Shown here: positions 25,863 through 35,034 of the stretch, one piece after another
Layout of the letters: each line of letters starts with the position of its first letter
Numbering within the stretch: position 1 is the first letter of the stretch
DNA from: Mariniblastus sp964414815
Lineage (GTDB): Bacteria > Planctomycetota > Planctomycetia > Pirellulales > Pirellulaceae
Assembly (NCBI GenBank): GCA_964414815.1
Contig: CAYPXY010000012.1
Coordinates: 46,891-110,890 of the forward strand
Length of the DNA stretch: 64,000 nucleotides
Reading direction: 5' to 3'
Position numbers and translations under genes: made by a program
Notes under the pieces: model-generated
The model's input: only the letters and a program-made list of their open reading frames with translations
Databases searched by the model: none
What the model was told of the DNA's origin: nothing

Positions 25863-25977
25863 GCGAGCGGCAGATAAAAACTAACCATGTAGCGGCGTCT
25901 CTCCGAGACGGCGACCTTGCGAGTCTCGGAGAGACTCGCCTACTTTTCGGGTAGATTCTTATCTGCCGCTCGCCTTA
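25860..25977. repeat. TA-ended palindromic element, family AGGCGACCGGCAG, copy B
   Basis: The 118-bp copy is slightly diverged (AGGCGAGCGGCAG arms). The left TAG is the stop codon of the regulator gene. The right end TTA runs into GGAG, so the last A of the element is the first base of AGGAG, the ribosome binding site of the next gene. The inner stem is long: GGCGTCTCTCCGAGACG and GAGTCTCGGAGAGACTCGCC. Confidence 0.9.
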
Positions 25978-25987
25978 GGAGTGTTTT

Positions 25988-27127
25988 ATGCGAGCATTGA
26001 TACTGGTTGATATTCAAAACGACTTTCTTCCCGGAGGTGCGCTGGCCGTGCCTTGTGGCGATGAGGTCGTGCAAGTTGCAAATCGACTGATGCCGTTTTA
26101 CCCGCTGGTGGTAGCGACACAGGACTGGCACCCTGCGGATCATTCTTCGTTCGCCAGCAAACATCCTGGGCGGTCGATCGGCGAAGCCGCGGAAGTCGCA
26201 GGCATTGACCAGATTCTTTGGCCTGATCACTGCGTTCAGGGAACCGTTGGAGCAGATTTTGCACCGAATCTCAACACCGCAGATATTGACCACGTCGTCC
26301 CGAAGGGAACCCACCGGATGATCGACAGCTACAGCGGTTTTTTTGACAATGAACATCGTCATGCCACCGGGCTGGGCGATTACCTGATGCAACGGGGTGT
26401 CACCGAAGTCGATGTGATGGGGCTGGCGACGGATTACTGTGTCAAATTCACGGCACTCGACGCGGTCCAACTGGGTTTCAAGGTCAGGCTGATTGTGGAC
26501 GGCGTGCGCGGCGTCGAACTATCGCAGGGTGATTGCGACAGGGCAATGGATCAGATGCAAGCCGCAGGCGTGTTGCTCACCCATTCAGGCTCGATTGGAG
26601 ACCGTGAAATTCAGACTCTCCATCAAGGACGTCATCTTTCCATGCTGACCAACGGAACCTGGGAGTACGCCACCCGGAATGTTGCTCGCCCAGCTGTGGG
26701 AATCGTGGCCATCACTCCGAACGGCAACGTGGTGCTGGTCGAACAGTATCGGCCGGCAATCGCCAGGAAGATTATCGAGCTTCCCGCAGGCTTGGCCGGT
26801 GACATTGCAGGGAGCGAAGACGAAGCATTGCTGGAGGCAGCCAAGCGGGAACTTCTCGAAGAAACGGGGTACACGGCAGCGCGCTGGACGGAGATGATTC
26901 ATGGCTATTCGTCTCCCGGACTGACCGACGAATCGATCACGCTTTTTCTGGCGCAGGATCTGACGCGAAGGGGTGAAGGAGGGGGCGAACAGGACGAAAA
27001 CATTCGTGTGCATGAAGTCCCCCTGTCCGAAGTTTTGCAGTGGCTCCGTCAACGCAACGCCCCCGCCGACTTGAAACTGCTCGCCGGATTACATGCAGCC
27101 AGTGAATATCAGCAAACCGAACTGTGA
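25988..27127 (+). CDS. pncA: Nicotinamidase fused to Nudix (ADP-ribose pyrophosphatase-like) domain
   Basis: Two enzymes are joined in 379 residues. Residues 1-205 form a nicotinamidase (nicotinamide to nicotinate): catalytic triad Asp8, Lys106, Cys151 (in GLATDYCVKF) and metal ligands Asp46, His48, His81. Residues about 215-379 form a Nudix domain resembling ADP-ribose pyrophosphatases, starting NGTWEYATRNVARPAVGIVA. Its box ends AAKRELLEETGY, with two or so extra residues before the first Glu, as in many ADPRases. The two activities both recycle NAD breakdown products: nicotinamide and ADP-ribose. AGGAG lies six bases before the ATG. The gene follows the regulator across repeat copy B, so read-through from the pncB promoter is uncertain. 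Confidence 0.92.
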   Translation: MRALILVDIQNDFLPGGALAVPCGDEVVQVANRLMPFYPLVVATQDWHPADHSSFASKHPGRSIGEAAEVAGIDQILWPDHCVQGTVGADFAPNLNTADIDHVVPKGTHRMIDSYSGFFDNEHRHATGLGDYLMQRGVTEVDVMGLATDYCVKFTALDAVQLGFKVRLIVDGVRGVELSQGDCDRAMDQMQAAGVLLTHSGSIGDREIQTLHQGRHLSMLTNGTWEYATRNVARPAVGIVAITPNGNVVLVEQYRPAIARKIIELPAGLAGDIAGSEDEALLEAAKRELLEETGYTAARWTEMIHGYSSPGLTDESITLFLAQDLTRRGEGGGEQDENIRVHEVPLSEVLQWLRQRNAPADLKLLAGLHAASEYQQTEL

Positions 27128-27152
27128 ACCGCTACCCTACGACGCCGACCGT

Positions 27153-27268
27153 TAGGCGACCGGCAGATAAAACCGTACAAGGTGTAGGCGAGTCACTCCG
27201 CGACTCGCAACCCAGCGTCTGGGAAACACAATACTACTTAGGTAAACTTTTACCTGCCGGTCGCCTTA
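27153..27268. repeat. TA-ended palindromic element, family AGGCGACCGGCAG, copy C
   Basis: The 116-bp copy lies between the convergent nicotinamidase-Nudix and ftsH genes. The right terminal TTA (27266-27268) is, on the minus strand, the TAA stop codon of ftsH. The inner hairpin reads GGCGAGTCACTCCGCGACTC. Confidence 0.9.
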
Positions 27269-29290
27269 ACTCGATTCACCAGCTGAACCATCTTTATCCT
27301 TGTGTACCGAGGGTCCAAGCAGCTTTTCAATCTCGTGTCGATCGAGTTCTTCGGATTCGACCAATGCTCTTGTTACGGCTTCGAGGCCGTCGCGATTTTT
27401 CTTGAGCAGCTCAAGAGCGTTGTTGGCAGCGCGATGCAGGATTTCCTGAACCTCGTCGTCGATCACTTCCATCGTATGCTCGCTGAACTGACGAGCCTTA
27501 TGCATCTGGCCGCCGAGAAACGGATCTTCGTCGCTCATCTTGTAGCTGACGGGGCCCAGTTTCTTGCTCATCCCCCACGAGGTCACCATTTTGCGGGCGA
27601 TCGCGGTGGCGCGCTCGAGGTCGCTCTCGGCTCCCACCGTCAATTCGTTATAGATCAGCATCTCGGCCGCACGTCCGGCAAGCGCCATCACCAGGTGGTC
27701 CTGAATCTCATGCTCGGACAAATTCATGCGATCTTCCTCGGCGATCATTTGCGTCACGCCGAGCGCACGACCGCGTGGAATCACGGTGACCTTGTGGACG
27801 GGACTGGCTCCAGGCAAGAACCATGCAGCAATCGTGTGGCCGGCTTCGTGGTAAGCGGTCCGTTCTTTTTCTTTCTCGCTCAAAACCTCTTCACGTTTTG
27901 CCCCCAACAATACCTTGTCGTGCGCGTAGTAGAAGTCCGCCATCTCCACCTTGGTCTTGTTTTGTCGAGCCGCCCACAGCGCGGCTTCATTGACCAGATT
28001 CTGGATATCAGCTCCCGTCATTCCAGCGGTCGCCTGAGCCATCGCTTCGAGATCGACATCTGCCGCAAGCGGAACCTTGCGAACGTGTACCTTGAAAATT
28101 TCCAGACGACCGTTTTTGGTCGGGCGACTGACGGTGACATGGCGATCAAAACGTCCCGGCCTGAGCAACGCCGGATCGAGAATATCGGGACGATTGGTCG
28201 CCGCGATCACGATCACCGACTCACTGGGCTGGAACCCATCCATCTCACCAAGAATTTGATTCAAGGTCTGTTCCCGTTCGTCGTGACCACCGCCCAGCCC
28301 CGCACCGCGTTGACGCCCCACGGCATCAATCTCGTCGATAAAAATAATTGCCGGGGATTGTGCTTTGGCGGTCGCGAACAGATCGCGGACGCGGCTGGCA
28401 CCGACACCCACGAACATTTGAATGAACTCGGATCCGTTCACCGTAAAAAAGGGAACTTCCGCCTCGCCCGCAATCGCGCGAGCCAGCAATGTTTTTCCTG
28501 TCCCTGGCGGGCCGATCAATAACGCCCCCTTCGGAACGCGGCCACCAAGTTTCTGGAACTTGGTTGGGTCGCGCAAGAACTCGACAATTTCGTTGAGGTC
28601 CGCTTTGACGCCTTCGAGACCGGCCACGTCCTTGAACGTGATCGGTTCGGCGGACGGTTCGTATTGTTTGGCGGTACTGCGGGAGAAGTTATTTAAAAAT
28701 CCGCCACCGCCCATAAACTGGCTTTGCGATCGTCGTAACGAGATCAGCATGAACGCCAACAATCCGACTGACAGCAAAATAAATATGAAATAGTACCAGG
28801 CAGCCAGATCGCTGGCCGGCTGTTGTTCGATGATAACCCCCGCTGCTCTCAGTTCCTCAATAATTTTGTCGCGGGTTTCCGAAATGGGTGGGAGTTCGAC
28901 CGTAAATCGCTTTTTGAGATCCACCTTGGCCGGTTGCAGTTGCCCCTGGTTGTCCAGATACGGCTCTGCCCTGGGGATCATCCGGAACCAACCGGTTGCC
29001 GTGTGAGAAGTATTGGGCGGTAGTTCGACTTTCGAGATCACGCAACCCGTGGGCTTCCCATCGACGATAATCGGAGTGCCGTCGTAACTCAATCCATGAA
29101 CCAGATTGCGGAAATAGCTGACGGAGATTTTGGAGAACTGATTGACCTGAAAGCTGTAGACCAGAATGTACGCAATCAAGCTAATCAACAAGAACAGCAT
29201 AATGTAGAAACTCAGATTTCGAGGCGGCCGTGGCGCCGGCTCCGGACGATCTGGCCTGGCAGGCCGGTTCTCTTTTTTATTTTCTTCCAT
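27266..29290 (-). CDS. ftsH: ATP-dependent zinc metalloprotease FtsH
   Basis: FtsH is a membrane-bound AAA+ protease that extracts and degrades membrane and short-lived cytosolic proteins. From the ATG at 29290 (MEENKKENRPARPDRP) it has a Pro/Arg-rich cytosolic head, a first helix (LSFYIMLFLLISLIAYILVY), an extracytoplasmic domain (about 45-170), a second helix (YYFIFILLSVGLLAFMLI), then the AAA domain with Walker A GPPGTGKT near 261, the pore motif FVGVGASRVRD, Walker B IIFIDEIDA and the SRH region. The zinc site HEAGH is near 480. An ATG at 29335 is possible but adds unconserved residues. A complete repeat element lies just upstream. Confidence 0.96.
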   Translation of the reverse strand: MEENKKENRPARPDRPEPAPRPPRNLSFYIMLFLLISLIAYILVYSFQVNQFSKISVSYFRNLVHGLSYDGTPIIVDGKPTGCVISKVELPPNTSHTATGWFRMIPRAEPYLDNQGQLQPAKVDLKKRFTVELPPISETRDKIIEELRAAGVIIEQQPASDLAAWYYFIFILLSVGLLAFMLISLRRSQSQFMGGGGFLNNFSRSTAKQYEPSAEPITFKDVAGLEGVKADLNEIVEFLRDPTKFQKLGGRVPKGALLIGPPGTGKTLLARAIAGEAEVPFFTVNGSEFIQMFVGVGASRVRDLFATAKAQSPAIIFIDEIDAVGRQRGAGLGGGHDEREQTLNQILGEMDGFQPSESVIVIAATNRPDILDPALLRPGRFDRHVTVSRPTKNGRLEIFKVHVRKVPLAADVDLEAMAQATAGMTGADIQNLVNEAALWAARQNKTKVEMADFYYAHDKVLLGAKREEVLSEKEKERTAYHEAGHTIAAWFLPGASPVHKVTVIPRGRALGVTQMIAEEDRMNLSEHEIQDHLVMALAGRAAEMLIYNELTVGAESDLERATAIARKMVTSWGMSKKLGPVSYKMSDEDPFLGGQMHKARQFSEHTMEVIDDEVQEILHRAANNALELLKKNRDGLEAVTRALVESEELDRHEIEKLLGPSVHKDKDGSAGESS

Positions 29291-29336
29291 CGAGTTTCTT
29301 GAAATGGGTAGCGTGGAGGGGTTGGGTTGAATCAAC

Positions 29337-29488
29337 TAAGGAATTGTCCTGAAATAACTTCCCGGTTTTATCTAGGTCCATCATAACCCGAAGCGTAAGC
29401 GAGGGACCACTCCAGCTTGGTGATACCGTCCCTCGCTTACGCTTCGGGTTATGATGGAAATAAGGATGTTATTTCAGGACAATCCTTA
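29337..29488. repeat. Nested TA-ended element, family TAAGGATTGTCCTGAAATAAC, copy 2 (complete)
   Basis: The outer inverted ends are TAAGGAATTGTCCTGAAATA (from 29337) and the complement of TAAGGATTGTCCTGAAATAA (ending 29488). Inside, the AACCCGAAGCGTAAGCGAGGG hairpin is nested with arms at about 29384-29405 and 29430-29451. The element is 152 bp. It separates the ftsH start from the recQ end. Confidence 0.88.
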
Positions 29489-29578
29489 AAAACAATACGC
29501 GCCAGTAGCGCGTAGATCCTTCATTGTACCGAAATTGAACGAGATTGGCGACCGTAGATTGGCGAACCCACATAGGGG

Positions 29579-32371
29579 CTACCTTGCGACCTTTTTGGCA
29601 GTCCCAGCTTGTGACTGGTATTTTACAAACCAGGTCAACTCACTTGGCGAAAATCCGCCACGAATGCGGGTCAACATTTCGGCCATCGAAAGATGCTGGT
29701 GAAGGTCATGAAACTGCTTCAGTTCCTTCAATCCGGTGGGATCGAGCAACTTTTCTGGCTCGACCACGATGCCGTTTTCGATTCCTCGCAGTGCATGGTC
29801 AAAAAGATCATCGCGATTCAATCGACGAATCTGCTGGACATGTTCGACCGAATAGCCATCGAGCAGCAGGCAGCATGTCCAAAAATAGCTGGGCATGGGT
29901 TCATGGGGAGCTGGCAATGTGATCCTTGATCCGTGAGATGAGTGAACATGATTTGGCTGGACAGCGGAAGGGACGGTGCCGGACGGTCGGTCCTGCCGCT
30001 CGACCCGTTCCTCGACAAATTCAGAATCATCGCCGGAGTCGATGTCGGCTTCAATCTCCATTTCCTGCAAGACATCCTCCACAATCTCGAAACGGTCACA
30101 CGGCGACAAATCCAGATGATCCACCTCCAGAGGATCTACTTCAACCGGGGCATTCAATGGCGAATCAACCGAATCGGCGTCGTCCCAATCAGCGTCCACG
30201 TCCAAATCACCATCGACATCGACTTCATAGCGAGAGGAAGTTTCCTGAACGCTTGAGACAACCGGCTTCTTTCCTCTCAAATGAAACGCAATGACCTTCA
30301 TCAATTCCTCGTCAAAGAAACTGGCGGCATTCAAACTCAAACGCCCCGTCATCAACTGACGCCCCTTTTCATTGATCTCGATCACCGGCCGGAATTTGGT
30401 ATGCTCGACCGAGTTGATAAACCCGTGAGCGATCAAGCGGTCGATCAACGCAACCACATCTTCCTGGCGAAAATCCTTGAACATGCCAAAGGTGCTCAGC
30501 GAGACCATACCGAGTTGCTTGAGCCGTTTGGACTCCGACCCCGTCAACATCTGGGCAACAAGATTCTTCCCGACTCGCCCTTGGGCACGGGCCACACCAC
30601 TCAAGGCGACTTGGGCGGCATACATGCAGGCATCCTGTTGCGCGGCGGACGCATGGCTGGCGGAGGCCTGTCCCAGTTGATCACAGTTGTCACAGTTCTG
30701 GCAGGTTGTCCGATCCGTATCGCCAAAGTACTCCAGAATTTCAAGCTGTCGGCATCGAAAGGATGTGGCCCAGCGAATCACTCGCTCCAGGCGTTCTTCT
30801 TCCGCTTTCTTGCGGCGAGCCAGCTCGTTGAAATCAATATCGAGGTCCTGAAATCGTTTACTGCGATCCACCACATGAACCGCTCGCCCTCGAAACGGCG
30901 GGATGTAGTCGATCATGGGCAGCTTGACAAGCTGTTTGATCGCTTGATTGACGTTGTCCCACTTCATGTTCAAGGACTCGGCCAGACGCTGCGGACTGAA
31001 CAGCACCCGCTCGCCACGAAAATCATCGCACAATCGCTCAAGTGCTCGGAGCACCTGAATTTGAACCGTCGATTTGCGAGGCAAAAAATCCACCAGCGTT
31101 TGCAACTCCGAATCGATCCGAATCGCAGCACAGTTCTGATTCGAATCCAGCCGCTCGATGGCGTTCGCTTTTTCCAGCAGCTTTTCGCAGTTTCCGATCC
31201 CGGTCGTTCCCAGCTCCAGCCGCAGATTGTCCTTGATGTCCTGCAAGGTCATCTCGATCGGATCGGCATCAATCGAGCGAAGGTACTCATAAACCTGCTT
31301 GACGACCGCTCGCGATGGATACGAGTTCTCGATGAAAAACTCCTGAATGAACCGATCCTGAAATGAGTACAGCATTAAACACTGGGATGGCAAACCATCG
31401 CGCCCGGCCCGACCGGCTTCCTGGTAATAGGCTTCGACGCTTCCCGGAAGATTGTAATGAACCACAAATCGCAGGTCAGCCTTGTCGATCCCCATGCCGA
31501 ACGCATTGGTAGCGATGATGATCTCGAGCTTGCCGGACATGAATTGCTCCTGGACGGTGCGCCGAGTATCGCTCGGCATGCCCGCATGATAGAACGCCAG
31601 CTTGCGCTTCGTTTCCTTGCGGAGAAGCTGTTCCAGATGTTCGCAATTCTTACGCGTCGAAGCATAGACAATGCCGGCGCCTTTGACGGAATTGACAAAT
31701 TCAATCAGACGTTGGTCTTTGTCATGATTGCTACGCGGGGACTCAACCCCGAGGTGGAGATTCTTTCTCGCAAAACCGGTCACGAACGTGGCGGGTGACT
31801 CCAGTTCGAGTACCTTTGCGATGTCTTCCTGGACGATCTTGGTCGCTGTGGCGGTCAGAGCGATGGTTTGCGGGTTGCCAAGCCGCTGACGGAATCGCCC
31901 CAGCCGCGCGTAATCCGGTCGAAAGTCGTGCCCCCACTGGCTGATGCAGTGGGCTTCATCGACCGCCAGCAACTGAACCTTGGTTTGGTAAACGGCGCGG
32001 AGGAAGGAGTTGCTGCGAAGGCGTTCGGGCGCGACGTAGATCAGTTTGTATTGGCCGCTGACCATGCCCTGAATTCGCGATTGCTGGTCGGCCGTTGTGA
32101 GCGAACTGTTGATGTACGTTGCCGGGATGTCTAGTTCCAACAACGAGTCCACTTGATCTTTCATCAATGCGATCAGAGGCGAAACGACAATCGTGATGCC
32201 ATCTCGAGCCAGTGATGGAAGCTGATAACAGAGGCTCTTGCCACCCCCAGTGGGCATCACGCACAACGTATCCTTGCCACTCAATAGGGCTGCAATGACT
32301 TGTTGCTGACCGGGTCGAAACGAGGTCAGCCCAAATTGGGAAAGCCATTTTTGAGGGTCGGGCGGTTGCAT
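29579..32371 (-). CDS. recQ: ATP-dependent DNA helicase RecQ, with long acidic C-terminal extension
   Basis: This 3'-5' helicase of the RecQ family acts in recombination and repair. From the ATG at 32371 (MQPPDPQKWLSQFGL): motif 0 FRPGQQQVI, Walker A MPTGGGKSLCYQLP (about 40), DEAH box (about 137), motif V/VI with NAFGMGIDKADLRFV and YYQEAGRAGRDG. The RQC zinc site has CRQLEILEYF and CQNCDNCDQ (about 540-565), followed by an HRDC-like region. After about residue 660 the protein continues for some 270 residues, rich in Asp/Glu (DVDGDLDVDADWDDAD), and ends in a short domain. Classical RecQ is about 610 residues, so this is unusually long. An ATG at 32443 is a less likely start. Confidence 0.93.
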   Translation of the reverse strand: MQPPDPQKWLSQFGLTSFRPGQQQVIAALLSGKDTLCVMPTGGGKSLCYQLPSLARDGITIVVSPLIALMKDQVDSLLELDIPATYINSSLTTADQQSRIQGMVSGQYKLIYVAPERLRSNSFLRAVYQTKVQLLAVDEAHCISQWGHDFRPDYARLGRFRQRLGNPQTIALTATATKIVQEDIAKVLELESPATFVTGFARKNLHLGVESPRSNHDKDQRLIEFVNSVKGAGIVYASTRKNCEHLEQLLRKETKRKLAFYHAGMPSDTRRTVQEQFMSGKLEIIIATNAFGMGIDKADLRFVVHYNLPGSVEAYYQEAGRAGRDGLPSQCLMLYSFQDRFIQEFFIENSYPSRAVVKQVYEYLRSIDADPIEMTLQDIKDNLRLELGTTGIGNCEKLLEKANAIERLDSNQNCAAIRIDSELQTLVDFLPRKSTVQIQVLRALERLCDDFRGERVLFSPQRLAESLNMKWDNVNQAIKQLVKLPMIDYIPPFRGRAVHVVDRSKRFQDLDIDFNELARRKKAEEERLERVIRWATSFRCRQLEILEYFGDTDRTTCQNCDNCDQLGQASASHASAAQQDACMYAAQVALSGVARAQGRVGKNLVAQMLTGSESKRLKQLGMVSLSTFGMFKDFRQEDVVALIDRLIAHGFINSVEHTKFRPVIEINEKGRQLMTGRLSLNAASFFDEELMKVIAFHLRGKKPVVSSVQETSSRYEVDVDGDLDVDADWDDADSVDSPLNAPVEVDPLEVDHLDLSPCDRFEIVEDVLQEMEIEADIDSGDDSEFVEERVERQDRPSGTVPSAVQPNHVHSSHGSRITLPAPHEPMPSYFWTCCLLLDGYSVEHVQQIRRLNRDDLFDHALRGIENGIVVEPEKLLDPTGLKELKQFHDLHQHLSMAEMLTRIRGGFSPSELTWFVKYQSQAGTAKKVAR

Positions 32372-32563
32372 AACGTGGCTGGCGACAGAGTCAGCAGGAT
32401 CACAAACTCCACAAGTCGCCTTGCGAGCATAATGATTGTCCAAAGCATACCCATTAAATCAGAATTGTCTGTCTGTGACCAGTCGCTCGCCGCGAACGCT
32501 ATTGAGCTTCGAAAACCGCGTCGAGATTTTCAGCACGCAATATACACGCCTTCAACGCAATCG

Positions 32564-32803
32564 CTAAGATTCCTTAGGCCGGACAACCCGGATGAAAAGA
32601 ACCAGCCAGACCAAAGGACTGAGCACGACCAGGAAGAAAGATAACAGACCAAAAAGTGGCCGGAAAATAAAAAACACCGTCAGCAGGATCAGGAACAATG
32701 AAATTGCGGAACTGAGGCCGACCAGGTCTACGCCTACCCGTTGATCCAGGACAATCTGATCGCGTTTCAACGCATCTGCCCGACGAAGTTTCGTCAATCC
32801 CAT
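32564..32803 (-). CDS. Small membrane protein of unknown function
   Basis: From the ATG at 32803 (MGLTKLRRADALKRDQI) a 79-residue protein is read with a basic head and two hydrophobic segments (about 29-47 ISLFLILLTVFFIF and 50-71 LLSFFLVVLSPLVWLVLFI), ending in a basic tail. It begins just after the groEL terminator. Nothing tells its function; being small, it could be spurious, but the clear two-helix pattern and positive ends favour a real gene. Confidence 0.5.
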   Translation of the reverse strand: MGLTKLRRADALKRDQIVLDQRVGVDLVGLSSAISLFLILLTVFFIFRPLFGLLSFFLVVLSPLVWLVLFIRVVRPKES

Positions 32804-32811
32804 TGCAAAAT

Positions 32812-32842
32812 AACAAAGGCTGCCCAAGAGAGGGCAGCCTTC
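32812..32842 (-). terminator. Rho-independent terminator after groEL
   Basis: On the minus strand a GGCTGCCCTC/GGGCAGCC stem-loop is followed by TTTGTTATTTT. It lies about 60 bases after the groEL stop. Confidence 0.7.
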
Positions 32843-32897
32843 TATGAAAAAGCCTCTTTCCGGAAACCGGTGCGGGCTGTTGAATCGGTACGACCTA

Positions 32898-34526
32898 TTA
32901 ATACATGTCGTAGTCACCGCCATGACCGTGGCCCGCAGCGGCTTTCTCTTTCTTGGGCTTTTCGGCGATCAAAGCGTCGCTGGTCAACAGCAACGTCGCC
33001 ACGCTCGCGGCATTCGAAAGAGCGGTTTTGGTCACCTTGGTCGGGTCGATCACACCTGATTTGACCAGATCTTCATAGGTATCGGTCAACGCATTGTAGC
33101 CAAAGTTTCCTTTGCCTTCGATCACTCGCTCGCAAACGATTCCGCCGTCTTGACCGGCGTTGGAAGCAATCATGCTCAGCGGCGCGCGAGAACTTTTAAG
33201 GACGATGTTGTAACCCGTCTGGAAATCAGGCTCCGAATCGGCCGGTGCCTTGACTTGGCTTGCGGCTCGTACCAAGGCCACGCCACCACCGGGAAGAATG
33301 CCTTCTTCGACGGCTGCACGAGTGGCATGCAAAGCGTCTTCGACACGGGCTTTCTTTTCCTTCATTTCGGATTCGGTAGCGGCACCAACGTTCACTTTCG
33401 CAACGCCACCGGCCAGTTTCGCCAAACGTTCTTCCAGTTTCTCGCGGTCGTAATCCGAAGATGTGTTTTCGATTTCACGTCGGATTTGATCGATACGAGC
33501 CTTGATGTCGGCGTTCTTTCCAGCAGGTTCGATAATGGTCGTAACATCTTTGCCAATGAGGATCTTCTTGGCTCGCCCCAGTTCGGCCAAACCGATTGAA
33601 TCGAGTTTCATTCCGAGTGCTTCGAAGATGGCTGAGCCGCCGGTCAGGATGGCGATGTCTTCCATCATGGCCTTACGTCGGTCGCCGTAGCCAGGAGCCT
33701 TCACGGCACAACAATGGAACGTGCCACGAAGCTTGTTGATCACCAACGTTGCCAGTGCTTCACCGTCCACATCTTCGGCGATGATCAACAAAGGTTTGTT
33801 TTGCTGAACGATTTTCTCGAGCAGCGGAACCATTTCCTGAATATTCGAAATTTTCTTTTCGAAGACCAGCACATAGGCATCTTCCAGAACGCATTCCATC
33901 GATGCGGTTTCGTTGACGAAGTAAGGCGACAGGTATCCGCGATCAAATTGCATTCCTTCAACCCATTCAACTTCGGTTTTCAGGCTTTTGCCCTCGTCAA
34001 CCGTAATCACGCCGTCTTTACCGACCTTTTCCATCGCACCGGCGAGTAGTTCACCGATTTCGGCGTCGTTATTGGCTGCGATCGAAGCCACGTTGGCCAT
34101 TTCGGTCTTGCTCTTGATCTTGATCGACATGCTGGCCAGCTTTGCAGCAATGTCCTTGACGGCCGCTTCGATACCGTTTTTCATCTGGATCGGATTGACA
34201 CCGGCGGTGACCGCCTTCAATCCTTCGTTGAAGATCGCTTCGGCCAAAACGGTTGCGGTCGTCGTACCGTCACCGGCAACGTCGCTGGTCTTGCTGGCGA
34301 CTTCGCGCACCATTTGGGCGCCCATGTTTTCGTAAACGTCTTCCAGTTCAATTTCCTTGGCGACGCTAACGCCGTCCTTGGTCACCGTGGGTGAACCGAA
34401 ACTTTTTTGCAGGATCACGTTGCGACCTTTAGGGCCTAACGTCACTTTGACCGCACGGGCCAGTTTGGAAACGCCTCGTCGAATTGCTTCGCGGGCTTCT
34501 TGTTCGAATGCGATGATTTTTGCCAT
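32898..34526 (-). CDS. groL: Chaperonin GroEL
   Basis: This is the 60-kDa subunit of the double-ring folding chamber. 542 residues with the full set of landmarks: KVTLGPKGRNVILQKSFG (about 27-44), the ATPase loop VAGDGTTTATVLA (about 85-97), the apical domain EMVPLLEKIVQQNKPLLIIAEDV and ALHATRAAVEEGILPGGGVAL with the equatorial signature. The tail reads AAAGHGHGGDYDMY, replacing the usual Gly-Gly-Met repeat by His/Gly/Tyr. It follows groES by 72 bases, the normal order. No CIRCE inverted repeat (TTAGCACTC) was seen upstream of the pair. Confidence 0.97.
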   Translation of the reverse strand: MAKIIAFEQEAREAIRRGVSKLARAVKVTLGPKGRNVILQKSFGSPTVTKDGVSVAKEIELEDVYENMGAQMVREVASKTSDVAGDGTTTATVLAEAIFNEGLKAVTAGVNPIQMKNGIEAAVKDIAAKLASMSIKIKSKTEMANVASIAANNDAEIGELLAGAMEKVGKDGVITVDEGKSLKTEVEWVEGMQFDRGYLSPYFVNETASMECVLEDAYVLVFEKKISNIQEMVPLLEKIVQQNKPLLIIAEDVDGEALATLVINKLRGTFHCCAVKAPGYGDRRKAMMEDIAILTGGSAIFEALGMKLDSIGLAELGRAKKILIGKDVTTIIEPAGKNADIKARIDQIRREIENTSSDYDREKLEERLAKLAGGVAKVNVGAATESEMKEKKARVEDALHATRAAVEEGILPGGGVALVRAASQVKAPADSEPDFQTGYNIVLKSSRAPLSMIASNAGQDGGIVCERVIEGKGNFGYNALTDTYEDLVKSGVIDPTKVTKTALSNAASVATLLLTSDALIAEKPKKEKAAAGHGHGGDYDMY

Positions 34527-34598
34527 GGTCTTAGTCTTTATTCCTTAGTCTATAGTTAGTTGTCAATATTTCGTTGCCAGTTGCCCAGCGAGCTGCTT

Positions 34599-34934
34599 CT
34601 ACTCAATCACTGCAAGAACATCGTCTTCGCGCATCAATAGATATTCTTCTTCGCCGATTTTGATTTCATCCGGGCCATAGGTGGTAAAGATCACACGGTC
34701 TCCAGGTTTGACTTGCAGTGCCGCGCGGGATCCGTCTTTTAGAAGCTTGCCATTGCCAACGGAGATAACGGTACCTCGGGAGGGTTTTTCTTTGGCGGAA
34801 CTGGGAAGAAAAATGCCGCCTGCGGTCTGATCTTCGGAAGATTCTCGCTCGACGACAATTCGGTCACCGAGTGGTTGTAGTTTGCTAGAAGTTTTAGAAC
34901 TCTTGGTCGTTTTTTCGACGGTCTTTACAGCCAT
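34599..34934 (-). CDS. groS: Co-chaperonin GroES
   Basis: GroES caps the GroEL ring. The 111-residue protein has the core LQPLGDRIVVERESSEDQTAGGIFLPSSAKEKPSRG, which includes the mobile loop, followed by KPGDRVIFTTYGPDEI and the C-terminal strand EEYLLMREDDVLAVIE. An additional basic/Ser-Thr-rich head of about 18 residues precedes the usual start. ATG at 34934 has GGAGAACCG upstream on the minus strand. Cotranscribed with groEL. Confidence 0.96.
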   Translation of the reverse strand: MAVKTVEKTTKSSKTSSKLQPLGDRIVVERESSEDQTAGGIFLPSSAKEKPSRGTVISVGNGKLLKDGSRAALQVKPGDRVIFTTYGPDEIKIGEEEYLLMREDDVLAVIE

Positions 34935-35034
34935 GAAACGGTTCTCCTGGACGGATAGGGGTTGGGATCAAGAAATTATGGAAAAACAGCAGCCTCCAAT
35001 GCAGGCCAGCGATGGGGTGGTCCGCCGCTCTCTC

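Noticed and set aside
27302..28522. A 406-codon plus-strand frame opposite ftsH
   Set aside because: It lies wholly over highly conserved ftsH codons; the sequence is rich in His/Arg/Gly with no recognisable domain.
30281..31366. A 361-codon plus-strand frame opposite recQ
   Set aside because: Antisense shadow of the helicase domain; no start signal and no family pattern.
34935..35000. A CIRCE heat-shock operator before groES
   Set aside because: No TTAGCACTC inverted repeat is present in the upstream sequence.
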